Shown piece after piece: positions 1 through 5,368 of a stretch of 8,121 bases of DNA. The position numbers and the translations under genes were made by a program. Each line of letters opens with the position of its first letter. Position 1 is the first letter of the stretch. Source of the stretch: an uncultured Clostridia bacterium (GTDB lineage: Bacteria; Bacillota; Clostridia; Oscillospirales; Oscillospiraceae); assembly GCA_945910975.1 (NCBI GenBank), contig CAMDZY010000074.1, positions 1 to 8,121 on the forward strand, read 5' to 3'. The notes under the pieces are model-generated. The model made no database searches, had not been told where the DNA came from, and saw nothing but the letters and a program-made list of their open reading frames with translations.

Positions 1-2229
1 GAGCTGTCGCAGATTGCATGGGAAGTGACAGAGGATGACCCGGAGCTGTATTCGGGCTTGATTACCTGCTCCCGCTATACCACTGATGGCCTGTCTGCGT
101 CTGTATTCCTCAATTACAGCGCCTACGATCCCTATGAAACCGGCGCACCTGCAGTTCCCGGTCAAGGCGGCACCCTGAAGGTAACGCTCAACGGCGTCAG
201 CCGCGAGATGCATATTGATTGGGAAGACCTCTACAAGACAAGCACGGATGAAGATTTGGTTTCCGATATGATGGACAGCGATCAGACCTGCTACGTCACA
301 CAGGGCGAAACGGCTACACTGGTAGCAAGATATAACAATGTCAATGCCCATGACTTTGGCAAGGTAGCGCTGTATACTGCGGACGGCTATGTCATGTCTG
401 GCTCCGACAATCCCACAACCCCGGCTGTCGGCCTGAGCCTGGATGGACCTACGTTCTATCAGTGCAACGGAGAATGGAAGGGCAAGCTGGTGAATCAGGA
501 GGGCTATGCCCTGCCGGAGAAGATCCATGTGCTGTTCCGGTATGACTACGGCTATGAATATGAATTGACGCAGGATGCCTACTACAATGGCTATACCTAT
601 GATCCCACAACCGGTGAGATTTCCACAGGCACTCCTTACGGCAGCGAAACCACACTGGTGATCCGCGCAGACGGCGTCGAGAGCGAGGGAAATCCGGCCG
701 GAGAAATGAGCGGCACGGAATACGAAACGCCGGAAGCACTTTATGGCCCGTTTGACTGGACAGTTACCAGCGGCAGCGGGGAGCTGACAACGGCTGAGGG
801 TGTGCAGATGAACGGCGCGACCAAGAATGTTGCCTACTATACACCTGCCGAACCCGGCGTCAGCTATCTGACCGCAACAAGCAAGGACGGCGCCTATTCC
901 ATCAACTTTGCAGTCATCAGCGAACCGGTCAGAGCGACCAAGTTGGATCTTGACCGGCATGAGGTCACGATGAAGCTGGAGGATACTGCGACGCTGACCC
1001 CGATTTTTGATCAGGAGCCGACGTTGGAATCTGACAAAGAACTGATTTGGACATCCTTTGACCCCGATGTGGTTACCGTAGATGAAAACGGCAAATTGAC
1101 AGCGGTTGGCGCAGGCTATGCCTATGTCAAGGCTTCGATTGCCACAAATACCACCGTGCAGACCTATTGCATTGTCCATGTAGAGGGCTGCGAGCATCCG
1201 GAAACAGAGATCCGTGATGCCAAAGACCCCACCTGCACAGAAGAGGGCTACACCGGCGATACCTTCTGTACCGTTTGCGGCGAACTGGTTGAAAAGGGCG
1301 AAGTGATTCCTGCGGCCGGTCACCAATTTGTGGACACCGTGGTAGCACCGGACTGCGAACACGGCGGCTATACCGAACACGTTTGCAGCGTCTGCGGCCT
1401 TACCGAGCGCGATACCGAGGTTCCGGCAACTGGCCACCAATTTGTGGATACAGTAGTTGAACCGGACTGCGAACACGGCGGCTATACCGAGCACGTTTGC
1501 AGCGTCTGCGGCCATACCGAACGCGACAGCGAGGTTCCCGCAACCGGCCACAGCTTCGGCGAATGGGAAACCAAAAAGGAAGCAACCTGTTTTGAAGCCG
1601 GCGAACAGATTCGTACCTGCACCGTGTGCGGCGCAACGGAAACCCGCACAATCGAGCCGAACAGCGACCATTGCCCGTCTGCGGCATTTGAAGATCTGGA
1701 TTGCACAAGATGGTATCACGAGGGCGTAGACTTTGTGCTGGAAAACGGCTACATGGTTGGCGCAACGGCAACGCACTTTGACCCCAATTCCCCGGTCACC
1801 CGCGGACAGCTGGTTACAATCCTGTACCGCGTCGCAGGGGCTCCGGAGGTCAACGGAGATTCCGGCTTTACGGATGTGGCGCAGACCAGCTACTACCATG
1901 ACGCAGTTGTTTGGGCAAAGCAAAACGGCATTGCTGCCGGAATCACGCCCACAACATTCTGCCCGGGCAACAAGCTCACGCGCGAGCAGATGGCGTCCTT
2001 CCTCTACCGCTATGCGGATAAAATGGGTTACGATGTGACCAAGCGTGCCGATTTGGACATTTTCACCGATGCCAATCAAATCAGCGCATATGCAACCAAT
2101 GCAATTTCCTGGGCAGTAGCCGAAGGCTTGCTGGTCGGAACCGACAATGCAATGCTGCCTGGCGGCAATGCCACCAGAGCACAGGCGGCCAGCGTGATTG
2201 CACGTTTCTGCAAGAACATCGTCAAATAA
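1..2229 (+). CDS. Cell-surface protein with Big2-like Ig domain, Cys/His repeats and three C-terminal SLH domains (5' partial)
   Basis: The reading frame is open from the first base, so the true start and any signal peptide lie outside the window. A GTG at 25 is in frame but has no ribosome binding site and is not a credible start. Numbering from the first visible codon (742 residues to TAA): residues 1-305 are acidic and Tyr/Thr/Gly-rich with no family I recognise. About 309-395 looks like a bacterial Ig-like (Big2) domain, with the pattern 'DPDVVTVDENGKLTAVGAG'. About 397-557 holds four Cys-x(9-10)-CxxC-x(13-14)-His repeats. About 561-612, 622-672 and 686-740 are three SLH domains, each with the signature TRGQ, TREQ or TRAQ. 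SLH triplets bind secondary cell-wall polymers, so the C-terminus should attach to the wall with the rest outside. The role (adhesin, S-layer component or enzyme) cannot be told from the visible part. Two hairpins follow the stop. SLH assignment is firm; biological function is unknown. Confidence 0.9.
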   Translation, partial: ELSQIAWEVTEDDPELYSGLITCSRYTTDGLSASVFLNYSAYDPYETGAPAVPGQGGTLKVTLNGVSREMHIDWEDLYKTSTDEDLVSDMMDSDQTCYVTQGETATLVARYNNVNAHDFGKVALYTADGYVMSGSDNPTTPAVGLSLDGPTFYQCNGEWKGKLVNQEGYALPEKIHVLFRYDYGYEYELTQDAYYNGYTYDPTTGEISTGTPYGSETTLVIRADGVESEGNPAGEMSGTEYETPEALYGPFDWTVTSGSGELTTAEGVQMNGATKNVAYYTPAEPGVSYLTATSKDGAYSINFAVISEPVRATKLDLDRHEVTMKLEDTATLTPIFDQEPTLESDKELIWTSFDPDVVTVDENGKLTAVGAGYAYVKASIATNTTVQTYCIVHVEGCEHPETEIRDAKDPTCTEEGYTGDTFCTVCGELVEKGEVIPAAGHQFVDTVVAPDCEHGGYTEHVCSVCGLTERDTEVPATGHQFVDTVVEPDCEHGGYTEHVCSVCGHTERDSEVPATGHSFGEWETKKEATCFEAGEQIRTCTVCGATETRTIEPNSDHCPSAAFEDLDCTRWYHEGVDFVLENGYMVGATATHFDPNSPVTRGQLVTILYRVAGAPEVNGDSGFTDVAQTSYYHDAVVWAKQNGIAAGITPTTFCPGNKLTREQMASFLYRYADKMGYDVTKRADLDIFTDANQISAYATNAISWAVAEGLLVGTDNAMLPGGNATRAQAASVIARFCKNIVK
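1189..1671 (+). repeat. Four tandem Cys/His repeats inside the SLH protein
   Basis: Within the surface protein, four consecutive units share the ligand-like spacing C-x(9-10)-C-x2-C-x(13-14)-H. With residue 1 at the first window codon they are C412/C423/C426/H441, C452/C462/C465/H479, C490/C500/C503/H517 and C530/C540/C543/H557. Between the CxxCG and the His most units run through an acidic stretch ending in a short IPA/VPA-x-G-H motif. The invariant Cys3-His set looks like a small metal (zinc) site or a disulfide-stabilised module; which one is inference. Similar CxxCG...GH repeats occur in other gut Firmicutes surface proteins as far as I recall, usually without assigned function. Confidence 0.85.
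1321..1548 (+). repeat. 114-bp direct tandem duplication (two copies)
   Basis: Copies at 1321-1434 and 1435-1548 have a period of exactly 114 bases (38 codons). By eye they differ at about a dozen positions, only three of which change the amino acid. The unit encodes the two central Cys/His repeats. The flanking repeats (before 1321 and after 1549) are far more diverged, so this pair looks like a recent in-frame duplication or is kept alike by recombination. Confidence 0.9.
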
Positions 2230-2239
2230 AACAAGCACA

Positions 2240-2269
2240 GCGCCCATCCTGACAAAACAGGATGGGCGC
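2240..2269 (+). terminator. GC-rich hairpin after the SLH gene
   Basis: A perfect 12-bp stem (GCGCCCATCCTG at 2240-2251 with its complement at 2258-2269) closes a 6-base loop, beginning 10 bases after the SLH gene stop. On the plus strand no T-run follows, so it is not a canonical intrinsic terminator. On the minus strand it is followed by a loose T-rich stretch (positions 2239 down to about 2225). It most likely ends or protects transcripts in the convergent gap. Confidence 0.65.
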
Positions 2270-2280
2270 CGGATGATTCA

Positions 2281-2315
2281 AAACCGATGGCCGCACAGCA
2301 CGCGGTCATCGGTTT
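2281..2315 (-). terminator. Hairpin at the end of the ssb-side transcript
   Basis: Arms AAACCGATG (2281-2289) and CATCGGTTT (2307-2315) are perfect complements, and CCGC/GCGG pair inside them, leaving a short A/C-rich loop. Read on the minus strand the second arm runs into TTTTG, a short T-tract. The hairpin lies about 37 bases beyond the stop of the minus-strand SSB gene, so it is the better candidate for terminating the rpmB-ygiQ-ssb direction. The T-run is short, so efficiency is uncertain. Confidence 0.55.
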
Positions 2316-2352
2316 ATCCATTCATTATGTTGGGTCTGAAGCCGTGATTTCT

Positions 2353-2964
2353 TCAGACGCTCTCCGGTTGTATCTCCGCACGAATCGCAGAAATTTCGTA
2401 GGCCGTGCGCTGTTCACTGCCGGAATCCAATTGCTTGGTGTATGTCCGGCTTTGCAGTCGTCCGGTGATTTGCAGCACCGTGCCGGTGGGATAGCCACTG
2501 ATCTCCTGCGCCGTGCGCCCCCAAAGAATGCAGGGCAGATAGTCGGTGCGGCGATAGTGCCGGTTCACGGCAAGCATAATGTCACAGATTTCCCGCCCAA
2601 GCGGCGTTCTGCGGAAGGTTGGCTCCCGGCAAATGGTACCGGTCAGAACCACCAAATTCTCCGGCTCACTGTCACACAGCTGTATAAATTGGGCAAAGAC
2701 AGAAATGATCAGCTTGCGTCCGCTTTCGTTGCGGCTGTTAAAGGAGCGAATTTGCCCATCAACATACATTGTGTCGCCGACGGCCAAGTCCAGCCCATTC
2801 AAGAGCACTTCACCGACAATGATCTGCAAAGTGTCCGTTGTGCCGGACAGCCGTTCCACCTCCAGCGGGAAGCGATAGAATTTTCGTCCATGATTTTCGT
2901 GCGAATACTCGGGCATTGCGCCGAGTTGACCACATAATTCAATTCGATTTGCGGTATTGTCCAT
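2353..2964 (-). CDS. Single-stranded DNA-binding protein with two OB folds
   Basis: This 203-residue protein has two OB-fold-like halves. Residues about 5-95 form a diverged first OB fold. Residues about 102-198 form a second one closer to classical SSB, with 'GREICDIMLAVNRHYRRTDY', then PCILWGR (144-150), GTVLQITGRLQSR (161-173) and TAYEIS (187-192). Classical bacterial SSBs have one OB fold plus an acidic tail ending in a DDDIPF-like motif that recruits partners. Here the C-terminus is EIQPESV, with no such tail. The gene is therefore probably an accessory SSB of a tandem-OB type I recall from clostridia, rather than the essential replication SSB beside rpsF/rpsR. The ATG at 2962-2964 follows an AGGTGGGAG ribosome binding site at good spacing. 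It lies 123 bases downstream of the YgiQ gene on the same strand, with no clear terminator between. Partner specificity and role (repair, recombination, competence) cannot be read from sequence. Confidence 0.82.
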   Translation of the reverse strand: MDNTANRIELCGQLGAMPEYSHENHGRKFYRFPLEVERLSGTTDTLQIIVGEVLLNGLDLAVGDTMYVDGQIRSFNSRNESGRKLIISVFAQFIQLCDSEPENLVVLTGTICREPTFRRTPLGREICDIMLAVNRHYRRTDYLPCILWGRTAQEISGYPTGTVLQITGRLQSRTYTKQLDSGSEQRTAYEISAIRAEIQPESV

Positions 2965-2980
2965 TCTCCCACCTCGTTTT

Positions 2981-3003
2981 TGACCCCACCGGTGGCAAGG
3001 TCA
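2981..3003 (-). other. Compound inverted repeat just upstream of the ssb ribosome binding site
   Basis: The 10-bp perfect palindrome CCACCGGTGG (2986-2995) sits inside flanking arms TGACC (2981-2985) and GGTCA (2999-3003). In the minus-strand RNA this folds as an 8-bp stem with a CCGG tetraloop and a 3-base bulge, ending about 8 bases before the SSB Shine-Dalgarno. It is followed by As rather than Ts, so it is not a terminator. It could be a translational control hairpin, a DNA operator, or chance. Confidence 0.45.
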
Positions 3004-3012
3004 GGAATACTG

Positions 3013-3048
3013 ATAAGACAGCCATAAGTTCACAATTCGTCTTATGGC
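3013..3048 (-). other. Overlapping inverted repeats in the ygiQ-ssb gap
   Basis: GCCATAAG (3021-3028) and CTTATGGC (3041-3048) are perfect 8-bp complements with a 12-base loop. ATAAGAC (3013-3019) is also complementary to GTCTTAT (3039-3045), which overlaps the first right arm, so in RNA only one pairing can form. No T-run follows either structure on the minus strand. A TATACT hexamer lies beside them (minus strand, 3056 down to 3051), but I find no matching -35 at proper spacing. Confidence 0.45.
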
Positions 3049-3087
3049 AGAGTATATTCCCAAACAAGGCGCAATATACCGCAAATC

Positions 3088-4905
3088 TCAGCGGCGCTTT
3101 TTGCAGCCCACTCTTTTCGGACGGATCAGGCACTTTTCGCCGTTGCCGATCAAATCCTGCCGCCCGGCTTTTTGCAGTGCTTCATACACAAGCGCATAAT
3201 TTTTCGGGTCGCGATATTGGATCAGCGCCCGCTGCATCGCTTTTTCGTGCGGGTCGGTCGGCACATAAACCGGCTGCATGGTGCGTGGGTCAAGGCCGGT
3301 GTAGTACATGACCGTGGAGATGGTGGACGGGGTAGGGTAGAAGTCCTGCACCTGCTCCGGCATATAGCCCATATCGCGGATATGCTCCGCCAGCTCCACA
3401 GCCTCTTTCAAAGAGGAGCCGGGATGCGAGGACATCAGATAGGGCACAACATATTGTTCCATTCCCAGCCGCTCGTTCATATGGCGATATTTTTCGACAA
3501 ACTGCTTGTAGACGCTGTTCATCGGCTTGCCCATCAGGGTCAAAACCCGGTCGCTGACGTGTTCCGGCGCAACCTTCAGCTGCCCGGAGATATGATACTT
3601 GACCAATTCGCGGAAAAAAGTGGGATCCTTGTCCGCCAGCAGGTAGTCAAAGCGAATCCCGCTGCGAATGAATACTTTTTTCACGCCGGGCAAAGCGCGC
3701 AGCTTGCGCAAAAGCTCCACATAGTCCGTGTGATCTGCCCGCAGATTTTTGCACGGCTTGGGGAATAGACACTGCTTGGTGGGGCAGACGCCCTTGGTTT
3801 CCTGCTTTTCGCAGGCAGGCTGACGGAAATTGGCAGTTGGCCCGCCAACATCGTGGATGTAGCCTTTAAAATCAGGCATATGCGTCATCCGCTCGGCTTC
3901 TTTCAGAATGGACTCATGGCTTCGTGTCTGCACGATGCGCCCCTGATGAAATGTAAGCGCACAAAAGCTGCACCCGCCAAAGCAACCCCGGTTGGAAACC
4001 AGACTGAATTTGACCTCCTGAATGGCAGGCACGCCGCCCAGCTTTTCATAGCTGGGATGATAAGTGCCTGCATACGGAAGGTCGTAAATCGCGTCCATTT
4101 CTTCCGTACGCAGCGGCTTCTGCGGCGGATTTTGCACCACAAACTCCCGCTCACTGTATGGCTCGACCAAACGCTTGCCAATGAACGGGTCGGTGTTGCA
4201 GTATTGCGTGTAAAAGCTGCGGGCATAGCTGGCCTTGTCCTGCTTTAATTCGGGAAACGAGGGCAGCAGTTGATAATCATAGACATCATCCAGATTTTTT
4301 GCCTTAAAGACCGTCCCGTCAATAAATGTAACGTCGCGGATGGAAAGCCCACTGTTCAGCGCGTCCGCGACCTCCACAATGGCCTTTTCGCCCATCCCAT
4401 AAATCAGCAGATCAGCCTGCGCGTCCAGCAGCACCGAGCGCTTGAGCTTGTCCGACCAGTAGTCGTAGTGCGCCAGCCTGCGCAGACTGGCTTCAATGCC
4501 GCCAATGATGATGGGAACATCCCGGAAGGTCTGCCGAATCAAATTGCAGTAGACGGTTACCGCGTAATCCGGCCGCATTCCTGCCACACCGCCGGGTGTG
4601 TAAGCATCCTGCCGCCGCCGGTGGTGGGACACGGAGTAGTGGTTGACCATCGAGTCCATATTGCCGCCCATCACCAGAAAGCCCAGACGCGGTCTGCCCA
4701 ACACGGCAATCGATTCCGGCTGCTTCCAATTCGGTTGGGAGATGATGCCGACCTTATATCCGGCATTTTCCAGCACCCGGCTGATGATGGCATGACCGAA
4801 CGAGGGGTGATCCACATAGGCATCCCCGATAATATACACAAAATCGCACTGCGTCCAGCCGCGCTTTTTCATATCCCGCTTGGAAATTGGTAAAAAGTCC
4901 GCCAT
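3088..4905 (-). CDS. ygiQ: YgiQ family radical SAM protein
   Basis: This 605-residue protein matches the YgiQ (UPF0313) family along its whole length. The N-terminal part (about 15-200) is a cobalamin-binding-like Rossmann region, containing PIIIGGIEASLRR (131-143) and HYDYWSD (146-152). The radical SAM [4Fe-4S] motif is CxxxCxxC, formed by C308, C312 and C315 in NRGCFGGCSFC. Four further cysteines (C365, C374, C379, C385) cluster just after it and could hold a second metal site; that is inference. About 455-597 corresponds to the DUF3362-type C-terminal domain, including DFYPTPST (521-528). Family members cleave S-adenosylmethionine to make a radical, but the substrate is not established. 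Length is typical or slightly short for the family. The ATG at 4903-4905 follows an AGGAGGG ribosome binding site at about 7 bases. It starts only about 30 bases after the rpmB terminator T-run, so its own promoter is unclear and it may depend on terminator readthrough. Confidence 0.93.
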   Translation of the reverse strand: MADFLPISKRDMKKRGWTQCDFVYIIGDAYVDHPSFGHAIISRVLENAGYKVGIISQPNWKQPESIAVLGRPRLGFLVMGGNMDSMVNHYSVSHHRRRQDAYTPGGVAGMRPDYAVTVYCNLIRQTFRDVPIIIGGIEASLRRLAHYDYWSDKLKRSVLLDAQADLLIYGMGEKAIVEVADALNSGLSIRDVTFIDGTVFKAKNLDDVYDYQLLPSFPELKQDKASYARSFYTQYCNTDPFIGKRLVEPYSEREFVVQNPPQKPLRTEEMDAIYDLPYAGTYHPSYEKLGGVPAIQEVKFSLVSNRGCFGGCSFCALTFHQGRIVQTRSHESILKEAERMTHMPDFKGYIHDVGGPTANFRQPACEKQETKGVCPTKQCLFPKPCKNLRADHTDYVELLRKLRALPGVKKVFIRSGIRFDYLLADKDPTFFRELVKYHISGQLKVAPEHVSDRVLTLMGKPMNSVYKQFVEKYRHMNERLGMEQYVVPYLMSSHPGSSLKEAVELAEHIRDMGYMPEQVQDFYPTPSTISTVMYYTGLDPRTMQPVYVPTDPHEKAMQRALIQYRDPKNYALVYEALQKAGRQDLIGNGEKCLIRPKRVGCKKRR

Positions 4906-4933
4906 AGCTCGCCCTCCTGAATCAAGCTGTAAT

Positions 4934-4960
4934 AAAAAAGACAGGCGAGCGGCCTGTCTT
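4934..4960 (-). terminator. Intrinsic terminator of rpmB
   Basis: AAGACAGGC (4938-4946) pairs with GCCTGTCTT (4952-4960) over 9 bp, with a 5-base loop. Read on the minus strand the stem is followed at once by a run of six Ts (4939 down to 4934). It lies 26 bases past the rpmB stop, giving a textbook Rho-independent terminator between rpmB and ygiQ. Confidence 0.9.
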
Positions 4961-4986
4961 AATTATTCATGTTTGCAGATACAATG

Positions 4987-5175
4987 TTAGATGGCACGTT
5001 CAACCTTGTTGGAACGGAGACATCTTGTACAAACGTATACATGGCGCGGAGTACCATCGACAATCGCCTTCACGCGCTTGACATTGGGCTTCCACATTCT
5101 GTTGGAGCGTCTGTGGGAGTGAGAAACCTTAATGCCGAAAGTAACGCCCTTGCCGCAAATATCGCACTTAGCCAA
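4987..5175 (-). CDS. rpmB: 50S ribosomal protein L28 (bL28), TTG start
   Basis: The 62-residue product begins MAKCDICGKG and is a full-length bacterial bL28, a component of the large ribosomal subunit. It carries both zinc-ribbon CxxC pairs (C4/C7 and C49/C52), so it is the zinc-binding ('C+') form. The centre, SHSHRRSNRMWKPNVKRV, is the conserved basic rRNA-binding stretch. The start is chosen as TTG at 5173-5175. It gives the conserved N-terminus MAKC and sits 8 bases after a strong GGAGG. The longer GTG reading at 5182-5184 overlaps that Shine-Dalgarno and would add three residues not typical of the family. The gene has its own promoter (5242-5270) and terminator (4934-4960), so it is mainly a single-gene unit. 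It lies between ppaC and ygiQ on the same strand. Confidence 0.95.
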   Translation of the reverse strand: MAKCDICGKGVTFGIKVSHSHRRSNRMWKPNVKRVKAIVDGTPRHVYVCTRCLRSNKVERAI

Positions 5176-5181
5176 TAGCTG

Positions 5182-5189
5182 CACCTCCT
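5182..5189 (-). promoter_or_regulatory. Shine-Dalgarno that fixes the rpmB TTG start
   Basis: The minus strand reads AGGAGGTG across these positions, followed by 6 bases and then TTG (5175-5173). The GTG at 5184-5182 is part of this binding site and so cannot be the initiator for it, which supports the TTG. Confidence 0.85.
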
Positions 5190-5241
5190 ATCCATAGGTA
5201 AAACCGTAATCATGAGCGCCATCCAGAAGACGCCGCTAAAT

Positions 5242-5270
5242 ATAATAGCAAATTTTGCGCCAAATTGCAA
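5242..5270 (-). promoter_or_regulatory. rpmB promoter
   Basis: On the minus strand TTGCAA (5270-5265) and TATTAT (5247-5242) are separated by exactly 17 bases, a good sigma-A match, especially at the -10. Predicted transcription starts near 5235, giving a leader of about 60 bases. An A/T-rich stretch upstream of the -35 (about 5273-5311) may act as an UP element. Confidence 0.8.
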
Positions 5271-5290
5271 GAGCAAAATCAAATTTTTTT

Positions 5291-5311
5291 CATTTTTTAT
5301 CATAAAAAATG
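5291..5311. other. A/T-rich near-perfect palindrome upstream of the rpmB promoter
   Basis: CATTTTTTAT (5291-5300) and ATAAAAAATG (5302-5311) are perfect 10-bp complements around one central base. It lies in the ppaC-rpmB gap, about 20 bases upstream of the rpmB -35. A one-base loop cannot form a normal RNA hairpin, so it is more likely a DNA-level element or a chance product of A/T tracts. The rest of the 193-base gap shows only the rpmB promoter and leader. Confidence 0.4.
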
Positions 5312-5368
5312 CGTTTGACAGCGAAAACGGCGCAGCAAAATAGCAGTGTTGCAGAAAACTGCTGCCGA

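Noticed and set aside
1189..1671. CRISPR array or other DNA-level repeat array
   Set aside because: The repeats are coding, in frame, 114 bp long and adjacent without unique spacers.
1127..1771. Minus-strand and alternate-frame open stretches in the Cys/His repeat region
   Set aside because: They arise from the repeat composition of the SLH protein; Arg/Pro/Ser/Cys-rich products without ribosome binding sites.
2287..2937. Long plus-strand open frame (216 codons) antisense to the SSB gene
   Set aside because: It is the mirror of the SSB coding frame, has no ribosome binding site and gives no recognisable protein; the minus-strand frame has clear OB-fold motifs.
3172..4893. Several plus-strand open frames of 130-207 codons opposite the YgiQ gene
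   Set aside because: They are shadows of the GC-biased codons of a complete, well-conserved minus-strand gene and show no start signals or family features.
4969..5178. Plus-strand 69-codon frame opposite rpmB
   Set aside because: It overlaps the whole of rpmB, whose bL28 sequence is unmistakable on the other strand.
5291..5311. Palindrome read as an intrinsic terminator for ppaC
   Set aside because: It is A/T-only apart from its ends and centre, its one-base loop is sterically unsuitable, and on the minus strand it is followed by As rather than Ts.
5342..5363. ppaC terminator hairpin (AGCAGT at 5342-5347 with ACTGCT at 5358-5363)
   Set aside because: Only six base pairs, a ten-base loop and a weak ATTTTG tail on the minus strand; an alternative pairing exists, so I cannot support it as a terminator.
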